Source of the DNA: Clostridiales bacterium
Lineage (GTDB): Bacteria > Bacillota > Clostridia > Oscillospirales > CAG-272
Direction of reading: 5' to 3'
DNA length: 64,000 nt
Assembly: GCA_022800625.1 (NCBI GenBank)
Contig: JAAWQR010000003.1
Coordinates: 31,258 to 95,257, forward strand
Shown here: positions 57,998 through 63,946 of the stretch, piece after piece
How positions within the stretch are numbered: position 1 is the first letter of the stretch
Layout of the letters: every line of letters starts with the position of its first letter
Notes under the pieces: generated by a model
What the model was told of the DNA's origin: nothing
The model's input: the letters and a program-made list of their open reading frames with translations, nothing else
The model's database searches: none
Position numbers and translations under genes: made by a program

Positions 57998-58294
57998 CTA
58001 CATTCCCATGACGGGAGCATTGTCCTCGTCCATATTTTCCTGCTGTTCTTCTGCAAGTTCCTCATCGGTTAATTTTCTGAATGAGTCCTCACCGGGGACA
58101 ATACCGAGCGATCTGCCGTTGTCAAAATCACAATGCAAAGTTCCGATGTCATCGACCGCCATAACAGTTCCTCTTGTGTTGCCCTCAACAGGGCGGGGAT
58201 CATCACCCATACTGAGCAGCATAATCCTTGTGCCGGGAGGATAGTTGTCTTTCATGCGCTGTGCAAAGCGCCGTTCTGCTTCAAATCGGTTCAT
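57998..58294 (-). CDS. DUF4314-like protein with MGM tail
   Basis: A 98-residue protein. Residues ~14-75 match DUF4314 (YPPGTRIMLLSMGDD, RPVEGNTRGTVMAVDDIGTLHCDF, GRSLGIVPGEDSF), a small SH3-like beta barrel. The C-terminal ~20 residues are acidic (ELAEEQQENMDED) and end in NAPVMGM. The family is common in mobile elements and of unknown function. It lies 3 nt from the gene upstream. Confidence 0.8.
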   Translation of the reverse strand: MNRFEAERRFAQRMKDNYPPGTRIMLLSMGDDPRPVEGNTRGTVMAVDDIGTLHCDFDNGRSLGIVPGEDSFRKLTDEELAEEQQENMDEDNAPVMGM

Positions 58295-58297
58295 CTT

Positions 58298-58615
58298 TCA
58301 CATCTCCATTCCTTTATTGATATTTTCTTCGTCTGCTTCTGAATCGTCACATCCAAAACATGACCGTTCAATCTCATGCTGCATCGGAATCAACACCTTG
58401 AGTAATTCTTCACGGTATTCCATATCTGCGATTTTGTTAATATAGATACCGAAAGTATCAAGAAAGGGAGTACCGTCTGCCTGCGTAATGGTAAGGTCGC
58501 CGTATTGTCCGTGTGTACAGATGAAATTTGCCACTTCTTTGATATTGTGCAGCCGTGTTCTGCCTGCAAGCGAGTGCCCGATCAGCACAGGATATTTTTC
58601 TTCTGTTGTCATCAT
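58298..58615 (-). CDS. Small ICE accessory protein with MEM tail
   Basis: A 105-residue protein, alpha/beta in pattern (YPVLIGHSLAGRTRLHNIKEV, GDLTITQADGTPFLDTFG, YREELLKVLIPMQHEIE). A CFGC pair precedes an acidic end and INKGMEM. The start overlaps the upstream gene by 4 nt. Family unknown; part of the accessory operon. Confidence 0.62.
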   Translation of the reverse strand: MMTTEEKYPVLIGHSLAGRTRLHNIKEVANFICTHGQYGDLTITQADGTPFLDTFGIYINKIADMEYREELLKVLIPMQHEIERSCFGCDDSEADEENINKGMEM

Positions 58616-58953
58616 TCTATCTCCATTCCAAATAATTCATCGGGTGACCAAGTAAATCGAAAATTCACTTCTTCGATACTCTCGCAGTAATCCGTAAGGA
58701 AACTGTTGCCGGATTTAAGACGGGATGAAAACCACAATATATCCGAATAGGAGGCTTCGTTGGCTTCGCCGTCTCCATAGAGGTAGGCTTCGGCGTGTAC
58801 CAAGACTTCCGTTTCTTCACTGATATATTTTAGAAAGTCATCGAATTCATCCATATCCTCCAAATCATCGTACTCTCTTGGAATACCGTCAACAAGAAAG
58901 CTTGCTGCGTCATTACCGGCGGTTACAGTTACCTTAGAAAAAAGTAAGGCCAT
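58612..58953 (-). CDS. Small ICE accessory protein
   Basis: A 113-residue acidic protein. Beta-rich N-terminus (LLFSKVTVTAGNDAASFLVDG), then DLEDMDEFDDFLKYISEETEVLVHAEAYL and a helical end. C-terminus SPDELFGMEIE is a weaker version of the Met-containing tail. It overlaps the next gene by 4 nt and starts 3 nt after the previous one. Family unknown. Confidence 0.62.
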   Translation of the reverse strand: MALLFSKVTVTAGNDAASFLVDGIPREYDDLEDMDEFDDFLKYISEETEVLVHAEAYLYGDGEANEASYSDILWFSSRLKSGNSFLTDYCESIEEVNFRFTWSPDELFGMEIE

Positions 58954-58956
58954 ATC

Positions 58957-59811
58957 TCACATCCCTCCCATCTGCTGTCCGTGCGATTCCTCAATGCAAT
59001 CGTCAAGCTCATCTTCTGTACAGAGGAAATAACTGTCACCGGGATGCCAAAAGGAGACGAACAGATCACCGTCCTCTGTATCGATGGGCTGCTGTTCTAC
59101 ATGCTCCCCGATCCCATCTGCACACTGTCCAATCAGCCAATCCTTTAAAATTTCAATTTCGTCTGCTGTCAGTTCTTCTTTGAATCGGCAGTCTATCCTG
59201 CCGTACAGCTTGCCTTTGTATTCATCCACAGTCCATTCGGCAGAGACGAGTTTCGCCTTGATGTTATCGTCATCATTGAAGAACTGTGCCATCTTATCCT
59301 CCGGCGATGACTGTTCCAGTTCGAGAAATTCACGGATAGCCCATTCATAGCTTTTAAGAAAACGGTTGTCGACAGGTGTTAGATCGTTGTATTCGGAATC
59401 CTCTATATTTCCGGTCAAAGGACAGAAGAAAGACATTTGAACCTGTCCGAGCTGTTCGGTCATATCTTTAATGTCACAGATGAGTTCAATGTTATTGCTG
59501 TACCGATCGTTCAGCAGATTCTGCTCCAATTCTTCTTTGATTGACTCGTCTGCTTTTTCAATTACAAAGCAGGCGGTATTCACATCTGCGAGAGTATTTT
59601 GTTCAGAGAACAGGCGGAGCAGATAATTACCGATGTCACTGTCTGCATAGAGCTTTACTCGGATATCGTCTTCCTCGTTATCGGTCAGCGGTATTCTTTC
59701 GAGCGCCTTGCGGACTCCTATGGAACAGAGTTCCTCATAAATTTTGAGATAATCCTTCGGGAACTCTGTGATAAGCGTATTTCCTTTGTTCGTTATGACA
59801 GCGTTGATCAT
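58957..59811 (-). CDS. Uncharacterised acidic ICE accessory protein with MGGM tail
   Basis: A 284-residue acidic protein. The N-terminal half is helical (LKIYEELCSIGVRKALERIPL, DVNTACFVIEKADESIKEELE). The C-terminal half has CRFKEELTADEIEILKDWLIGQCADGIGEHVEQ and SFWHPGDSYFL. It ends in CIEESHGQQMGGM, almost the same as the Api92-like protein tail (SQQMGGMQL) although the proteins are otherwise unrelated. The start overlaps the previous gene by 4 nt. Confidence 0.65.
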   Translation of the reverse strand: MINAVITNKGNTLITEFPKDYLKIYEELCSIGVRKALERIPLTDNEEDDIRVKLYADSDIGNYLLRLFSEQNTLADVNTACFVIEKADESIKEELEQNLLNDRYSNNIELICDIKDMTEQLGQVQMSFFCPLTGNIEDSEYNDLTPVDNRFLKSYEWAIREFLELEQSSPEDKMAQFFNDDDNIKAKLVSAEWTVDEYKGKLYGRIDCRFKEELTADEIEILKDWLIGQCADGIGEHVEQQPIDTEDGDLFVSFWHPGDSYFLCTEDELDDCIEESHGQQMGGM

Positions 59812-60425
59812 TCGTCTGTTTTCCTTTCGTTGTAATGAATTGCTCCGAGACCGAAGCGTCGTATCGCCATCGCATTGCAGATGAGAGCGAACATCCTCGG
59901 CGCGATTAAATCCTTATCCGCAAGGTCTTTGATTGTGATATGCTTCGTGCCGAGATACAGATCCTTTGCCGAGCAGAACAGGGTATATCCATTCTCGGTG
60001 CTGTTTTGGAGCTTGATTTCGTCAAAGCGGATTTCGTTTTGCCCGATTCTCTGTTTAGCCTTCATCCACAGGGCGTGATCCGCAGTCAGCAGATATACGG
60101 CAGACATGAGCGCATAATCTTTTCTGTTCAGCTTTTGGACAGCTTCCGTAAAAGCAATCCGATGTTTTTCATTTCGGTAGTCCATAAGATTATTCTCGCT
60201 TTCTTTCAGATATTGTTCCAGCCGTCTGTGAAACGGCGGGCAGTGTATATGCGACATGGTTCGTTTAATGGCGTCGCTCAGAGAGGCGGGAGGAGGCTTT
60301 GGATTTTCATACACATTCAACGCTTCTTTGGGAATAAAGCTGCCGTGACCTCTCGGAGCAAAATTCGGTACTGACTGCATCATTTTTTCAAATTCCTTTT
60401 GTGAAGGGGTATTGCTAAAATACAT
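59808..60425 (-). CDS. First gene of the accessory operon, uncharacterised
   Basis: A 205-residue protein without a Met-rich tail. A Pro-rich segment (YENPKPPPASLSDAIKRTM) precedes a helical domain (FHRRLEQYLKESENNLMDYR, DYALMSAVYLLTADHALWMKAK) and a C-terminal part (KDLYLGTKHITIKDLADKDLIAPRMFALI). It may be related to DUF6075-type proteins, a weak memory-based link. It lies at the right end of the ICE just after a terminator. Confidence 0.6.
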   Translation of the reverse strand: MYFSNTPSQKEFEKMMQSVPNFAPRGHGSFIPKEALNVYENPKPPPASLSDAIKRTMSHIHCPPFHRRLEQYLKESENNLMDYRNEKHRIAFTEAVQKLNRKDYALMSAVYLLTADHALWMKAKQRIGQNEIRFDEIKLQNSTENGYTLFCSAKDLYLGTKHITIKDLADKDLIAPRMFALICNAMAIRRFGLGAIHYNERKTDE

Positions 60426-60450
60426 CGTTTATTTCCTTTCTTTGAAATAA

Positions 60451-60505
60451 AAAAAGAGCCAACCGTTTTTGATGCTGTGCATCCGTAAACGATTGGCTCT
60501 GTAAA
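60451..60505 (-). terminator. Intrinsic terminator at the ICE right end
   Basis: AGAGCCAA/TTGGCTCT (60455-60462 with 60493-60500), with inner CGTTT/AAACG pairs, is followed by TTTTTTT on the minus strand. It blocks transcription entering the ICE from the right. Confidence 0.75.
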
Positions 60506-60510
60506 ATGAA

Positions 60511-60547
60511 AAAAGGCGGATAGTATTTTTGCTTCTATCCGCCTTTT
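60511..60547. terminator. Bidirectional terminator at the ICE right end
   Basis: A perfect 13-bp stem AAAAGGCGGATAG/CTATCCGCCTTTT (60511-60523 with 60535-60547) with A and T flanks terminates in both directions. Confidence 0.85.
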
Positions 60548-60653
60548 CTGCTGATATTCTGTTGTTGTGAGAGTTCAAACCATTCCGCAAAGGAAAATTG
60601 CCTATTTTACATCTACGAAACTGACTCTCGAAAAATCGTCACCTGAAACGGCG

Positions 60654-60678
60654 AAAACCCCGATTTTATCGGGGTTTT
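60654..60678. terminator. Terminator downstream of the tmRNA-end fragment
   Basis: AAAACCCCGAT/ATCGGGGTTTT with a 3-nt loop. It lies about 30 nt beyond the tmRNA-like 3' end on the minus strand, the place where the natural ssrA terminator would be. Confidence 0.82.
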
Positions 60679-60709
60679 CGGTGAGGATATCTTTTTTGTC
60701 CTCTTTTGA

Positions 60710-60729
60710 TGGTGGAGACGGCGGGAATT
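60710..60729 (-). repeat. Attachment-site remnant: 3' end of tmRNA (ssrA)
   Basis: Read on the minus strand, AATTCCCGCCGTCTCCACCA matches the 3' end of Firmicutes tmRNA (T-stem, acceptor CGTCTCC and encoded CCA). It lies 134 nt past the end of the tyrosine integrase gene and is followed by a terminator. No tmRNA body precedes it, so it is the short att copy; the intact ssrA should lie at the other end of the right-hand island. Confidence 0.65.
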
Positions 60730-60862
60730 ATATTATATGTTTATGTGCATAAACTCATATAAACATATGCTGAACTTGCCTATATTTTATTGGCTAATCT
60801 CTTTTCTGTTATTTAATATCATTTATTTATATTTATATAATTTTAAGACTCCAAGGGTTTTT

Positions 60863-61984
60863 TTAGGGATTCAAAATATGATTTAAGACTTCAACTGCTC
60901 GCTCTTCTTCTCGTGGATATAAGTGAGCATATCTGTCCCATGTCATTTTTACATCTGCATGCCCCAATCGACGTGCGATTTCTTGTATATTTATACCTTC
61001 ATTAGCAAGAAGTGAGGCATGAGAATGCCTGAAATCGTGAATTCTGATATGCGGCAACCCTGCCTCTTTAGCATACATAACATTTCTATTTGTAATATTA
61101 TTGTCTCTTAGGCACATCTCTCCGCCGCACACTCTAAAGTTATCAGTAAAGTTGCTCGACTTCTTTTGTCTTTCTTTGTGTGCTTTAAGGGCACAAATTA
61201 ATGGGTTAGGAATTTGTATATCGCGGCAAGACGAACGGTTTTTAGGAGGTGTTTCACGGTCTTCGCCGATCAGTTTTTGGGTAAGACTTCGTCTTACATG
61301 AATAATATCATTATCTATATCACTCCACTTTAAAGCATGAATTTCACCTTTTCGCATTCCGGTAAAGAATGCAATCATAAAGAAGATATAATATCCCCAT
61401 TCATTGTTTTCTTCTGCATGCGATTTTGCTACTTCAATAAACGCTTTGAATTGCTCGGCTGTGTAATATCTGAGCTTTTCTTCCGGGGCAGTAAAATAGG
61501 CTTCACGGAAGTTTCCGACCAATCTCAGGTTATTCTTTTGAATATAATTCATTTTTTCGGCGTAGTTCAGCATTGCTGAGAATTCTTTAAAAATACCTTG
61601 GGAAGTTGATATCGCAAGATCTTTGTCTGCAATGGTATTTTTCCAATGTTGGAGCACAGAAACAGTTAAATCTGTCAGCTTCTTTTGCCCCATTATCGGT
61701 ATGACATGGTGTTCCAGTCGGTTTTTAGATTTTTCGTACGAAGACTCTCTTACCTCTCGCTTTTTCGAAATCATGTATTCATCATATAACTTTTGCACAG
61801 TCATTTTAGGCGATGATGTTTCTTTTAGCAGAACCAACATTTCTTGCTCCTTCAAAAGAGCTTCTGCCCTTCCGTAAGCAGTACGTTCGATCTGTTTTTG
61901 CTGCCCGTTTTCGTCTTTATACGATACTCTTACGCGATATTTTTGTTTACCGTCTTTTGTTCCCTGAGCCTTAGTGATTGGCAT
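60863..61984 (-). CDS. int: Tyrosine recombinase (phage/ICE integrase)
   Basis: A 373-residue integrase starting at the ATG at 61984 after GGAG. An arm-binding domain (~1-50, QKYRVRVSYKDENGQQKQIERTAYG) precedes a SAM-like core-binding domain (~60-160). The catalytic domain (~165-370) has Arg in FFTGMRKGEIHALKW, HxxR in HIRIHDFRHSHASLLA, and the nucleophile Tyr in KMTWDRYAHLY. Its target is probably the 3' end of tmRNA, a fragment of which lies just downstream. The message has a 180-nt structured leader. Confidence 0.9.
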   Translation of the reverse strand: MPITKAQGTKDGKQKYRVRVSYKDENGQQKQIERTAYGRAEALLKEQEMLVLLKETSSPKMTVQKLYDEYMISKKREVRESSYEKSKNRLEHHVIPIMGQKKLTDLTVSVLQHWKNTIADKDLAISTSQGIFKEFSAMLNYAEKMNYIQKNNLRLVGNFREAYFTAPEEKLRYYTAEQFKAFIEVAKSHAEENNEWGYYIFFMIAFFTGMRKGEIHALKWSDIDNDIIHVRRSLTQKLIGEDRETPPKNRSSCRDIQIPNPLICALKAHKERQKKSSNFTDNFRVCGGEMCLRDNNITNRNVMYAKEAGLPHIRIHDFRHSHASLLANEGINIQEIARRLGHADVKMTWDRYAHLYPREEERAVEVLNHILNP

Positions 61985-61989
61985 TGTTA

Positions 61990-62133
61990 TCAAACTCCAT
62001 ATTTATTATTATCCTCTGCTTCGCTTTTTGTTTCGGCGGTGAATGATTCATATTTTCGCTTGCCGCTTGCGTCTGTGACTGTATATACAAGCACACGCCA
62101 ACTGCCGCGCGGAAGCTTCTTAGCTTTTGCCAT
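61990..62133 (-). CDS. Small arm-binding-domain protein overlapping the integrase leader
   Basis: A 47-residue frame with AGGAGAAG before its ATG at 62133 and its stop 6 nt before the integrase start. The sequence (AKKLPRGSWRVLVYTVTDASGKRKYESFTA) looks like the N-terminal arm-type DNA-binding domain of a tyrosine integrase, without the catalytic part. It may be a remnant of a second integrase or a small regulator competing for arm sites. The coupled stop/start suggests it is translated with the integrase. Confidence 0.55.
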   Translation of the reverse strand: MAKAKKLPRGSWRVLVYTVTDASGKRKYESFTAETKSEAEDNNKYGV

Positions 62134-62171
62134 GATTCTTCTCCTATCAAATGTTATGTGCGAAAGAAAAA

Positions 62172-62200
62172 GCAGACGGAATAACCGTCTGCCGAAAAAT
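62172..62200 (-). terminator. Attenuator-like terminator in the integrase leader
   Basis: GCAGACGG/CCGTCTGC (62172-62179 with 62185-62192) with a 5-nt loop region is followed by TTTTTC on the minus strand, about 45 nt before the first start codon and directly after the folded element at 62206-62289. Confidence 0.75.
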
Positions 62201-62205
62201 ATTAA

Positions 62206-62289
62206 GGTATAATGTCCGGGCGGTGTATCCGGAATCTCAGGTACTCACAAAGTGAGTGTGTCGGGAACCATTTCCGACCTCATCATACC
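62206..62289 (-). ncRNA. Four-way-junction RNA element in the integrase leader
   Basis: On the minus strand the leader folds as a closed four-way junction. P1 is GGTAT-x-ATG/CAT-x-ATACC (62281-62289 with 62206-62214, 8 of 9 pairs). P2 is GTCGG/CCGAC (62278-62260), P3 ACTCAC/GTGAGT with a TTT loop (62257-62243), and P4 TCCGG/CCGGA (62233-62215). An intrinsic terminator follows directly. This is the layout of a riboswitch or attenuator; I do not recognise the class. It is not a tRNA: the T-loop and 7-nt anticodon loop are absent. Confidence 0.6.
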
Positions 62290-62318
62290 TATATATATTT
62301 TATCTTATCTACGGTTAT

Positions 62319-62346
62319 ATTATAACAGAAAATGTACTATTGTCAA
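62319..62346 (-). promoter_or_regulatory. Promoter of the integrase transcript
   Basis: -35 TTGACA (62341-62346) and -10 TATAAT (62319-62324) on the minus strand with a 16-nt spacer, about 30 nt before the folded leader element. Confidence 0.8.
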
Positions 62347-62376
62347 TATAAAGTCTCCGAATCAGAGTTTTATTTT

Positions 62377-63045
62377 TTATATTTTTTCCTTTAGAGCTTC
62401 AAGAAGTTTATAGAATGCAGGTCGATAAACAGATGCAACATTTGCATAAACCTTTTTTGCAGTTTCTTCATCGTAGATATGTGATGTTGTATTTCTTGAA
62501 TTTAATATATCTATCCACACTGCTTCATCATTGATTATGCCGTCTGCATATGCCGTTTTCATAACAGACTTTGGACTGTTAATATCTGTGTATCCTTGAT
62601 CGAGAAGATATTCTCTCATTGTTTTCCATGCAAGCTCGGTGCAAAATTCAAAACGTTGTAAAGCACCGTCGCGTATTGAATCAAGAGCAAATTTATCGTA
62701 GTCGGCTATAGACTCGTCAAGCCGCCTTAAGGCGTTTAGGTAGTTAGCAAATTTTATTCCTGTTTTATCCATAATTAAAATTCCGTCCTTTTTTATATTT
62801 GTAAGTAAATCAGGCGATGTATTATCTGTTATAAAAATAATATCAAACTGAAGCAAGGTTTCAATTTCATCTATGTCAGAGCAGAAAGAAGCATGCTTAT
62901 TTTCTGCAAGACCGAATACAGCGATATCAATATCGCTTTTCGGATGTTCGTCATTGCGTGCACGTGAACCGAACAAGACTATTTTATCGACTTTATATTT
63001 ATGCCCGAGGTTATTGATTTCGTTCTTTATATTTATTGGTATCAT
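62377..63045 (-). CDS. Fused nucleotidyltransferase-HEPN protein (MntA-HepT-like)
   Basis: A 222-residue single-chain fusion. The N-terminal MNT domain (~1-95) has FGSRARNDEHPKSDIDIAVF with the GS...DxD catalytic motif. The C-terminal HEPN-like domain (~100-222) contains RNTTSHIY, matching the RX4HXY motif of HepT ribonucleases. In MntA-HepT systems the nucleotidyltransferase inactivates the HEPN toxin by AMP transfer, normally as two proteins. Its start overlaps the ToxN-like stop by 4 nt, so it is co-translated with a type III toxin. Confidence 0.85.
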   Translation of the reverse strand: MIPINIKNEINNLGHKYKVDKIVLFGSRARNDEHPKSDIDIAVFGLAENKHASFCSDIDEIETLLQFDIIFITDNTSPDLLTNIKKDGILIMDKTGIKFANYLNALRRLDESIADYDKFALDSIRDGALQRFEFCTELAWKTMREYLLDQGYTDINSPKSVMKTAYADGIINDEAVWIDILNSRNTTSHIYDEETAKKVYANVASVYRPAFYKLLEALKEKI

Positions 63046-63533
63046 TTTACCAACCTCACATCGCTTTTTTCGCTCAGAAGGTATTTTTCAATTTTCAACA
63101 CATCAGGCTGGGTGGGAGTGAATTTAATCCCTTTACGTATCATACCAAGTGTTACACGACATTTTCTTTTTATTGTTTTGGCGAGAGTTTCACTTGTAAC
63201 TCGCAAATGATTTCCACGGATAGTATATTTGTTTTTTATGTATTTTTCGGAAATAGGGAATATATCCTGAATTAAAAAGGCGCTTTCTTTACCGTTATCA
63301 AGTTTTGCAACATGCAGAATATCGCACTTTTTACCGCTTTGTTCACGTTTATCAATTATTTTTTTATATTTATCCACTCTACTGCTCATCGGAATCATCC
63401 AATATAAGTCGGTAGATTTATCATACATTGCGTAATAATGCGGTCTGTGCTCGCATTTATTTCCTTTAAGGTATGGATCGGGAAATTCAATAAAGAATTG
63501 ATCTGATATTATATAAAAGCCGCTTTCAGTCAC
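63042..63533 (-). CDS. Type III toxin, ToxN/AbiQ-like endoribonuclease
   Basis: A 163-residue protein with GTG start at 63533 behind AGAGAGG. The N-terminal region (FYIISDQFFIEFPDP, HYYAMYDKSTDLYWMIPMSSRVDKYKKII) and basic core (KNKYTIRGNHLRVTSETLAKTIKRKCR) resemble ToxN/AbiQ/CptN toxins. The decisive support is upstream: two tandem ~46-nt repeats, then an intrinsic terminator, then the toxin, the exact layout of type III systems. The toxin cuts RNA and is held by the repeat RNA; many such loci abort phage infection. Confidence 0.82.
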   Translation of the reverse strand: MTESGFYIISDQFFIEFPDPYLKGNKCEHRPHYYAMYDKSTDLYWMIPMSSRVDKYKKIIDKREQSGKKCDILHVAKLDNGKESAFLIQDIFPISEKYIKNKYTIRGNHLRVTSETLAKTIKRKCRVTLGMIRKGIKFTPTQPDVLKIEKYLLSEKSDVRLVK

Positions 63534-63553
63534 GTAAATGTCCTCTCTGTACT

Positions 63554-63590
63554 AAGAAAAAGCGCTCTTCCACCTAAGTAAGAAGAGCGC
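63554..63590 (-). terminator. Terminator between antitoxin RNA repeats and the toxin gene
   Basis: A perfect 9-bp stem GCGCTCTTC/GAAGAGCGC (63582-63590 with 63562-63570) is followed by TTTTTC on the minus strand. In type III systems this terminator sets the antitoxin:toxin transcript ratio. Confidence 0.85.
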
Positions 63591-63677
63591 ACCCCGCCAT
63601 TTATATACTGCATACGGGTCAGCAGTAAACTTTCAACCCGACCACTTATATACCGCCATATCGGTCAGCGGTAAACT
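63591..63677 (-). ncRNA. Type III antitoxin RNA repeats
   Basis: Two imperfect tandem repeats with a period of 46 nt start at 63677 and 63631 on the minus strand. Each begins AGTTTAC-x-GCTGACC, continues TATG..G.TATATAA-x-TGG and ends in (C/G)GGGT. Promoter, repeats, terminator and toxin follow in order. Repeat length and number (about two copies of ~45 nt) resemble the CptIN subgroup as I remember it. Confidence 0.8.
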
Positions 63678-63734
63678 TGCACTGATACTGCATAAACAGA
63701 ATCAGATATGCTTATTATATGCTTTTGCACTCTT

Positions 63735-63763
63735 ATTATATCACAGATTATGAAATGTTTCAA
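63735..63763 (-). promoter_or_regulatory. Promoter of the type III toxin-antitoxin locus
   Basis: -35 TTGAAA (63758-63763) and -10 TATAAT (63735-63740) with a 17-nt spacer on the minus strand. A second TATAAT lies about 20 nt further downstream. Both precede the repeats. Confidence 0.75.
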
Positions 63764-63890
63764 TATGGGACAAAAAAAATAATTTGTTAATTTTCTATCT
63801 ACCTCACATCGCTTTAAAAAGCTATTACTTTGAAAAATAAAAAGTAAATTATAGATTCCAAAATTTTCTAATAAAATTAATCATAATTCA

Positions 63891-63946
63891 TTGACAGAAC
63901 GACTGTTCTGTGATACAATGAAAACAATAGACGAGAACAAGTGTTC
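63891..63946 (+). promoter_or_regulatory. SOS-type promoter with two LexA/DinR boxes
   Basis: A + strand promoter TTGACA (63891-63896), 17-nt spacer, TACAAT (63914-63919). GAACGACTGTTC (63897-63908) lies inside the spacer and GAACAAGTGTTC (63935-63946) just after the start site. Both fit the Firmicutes LexA consensus GAAC-N4-GTTC exactly. The controlled gene starts beyond the window, so only its regulation by DNA damage can be predicted. Confidence 0.85.

Larger units (their letters stand above)
12140..60580. mobile_element. Integrative conjugative element with serine-recombinase triplet (boundaries approximate)
   Basis: One co-oriented minus-strand block contains the functions of an ICE: recombinases (12205-16260), regulators, coupling protein, toprim protein, relaxase, candidate oriT, T4SS genes (38.5-44.8 kb), adhesin, methyltransferases and accessory proteins. 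The next minus-strand gene after the last accessory gene (60425) lies beyond three terminators and a tmRNA fragment. TTGAACTCTC at 12141-12150 recurs inverted at 60569-60578, as expected for attP arms left at the two ends by a serine integrase. The exact ends are not determined. Confidence 0.6.
60426..60862. other. ICE right end and junction region
   Basis: No gene in about 440 bases. The stretch contains terminators at 60451-60505, 60511-60547 and 60654-60678, the inverted copy GAGAGTTCAA (60569-60578) of the left-end element, and the tmRNA 3'-end fragment at 60710-60729. The segment 60580-60709 looks like host DNA downstream of tmRNA. The part after 60730 is very AT-rich and leads to the integrase gene. 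Confidence 0.5.

Noticed and set aside
62206..62289. tRNA or tRNA-like cloverleaf in the integrase leader
   Set aside because: The third stem has a 3-nt loop, the fourth lacks the TTCGA-type T-loop and there is no CCA end; only the general four-way shape resembles a tRNA.
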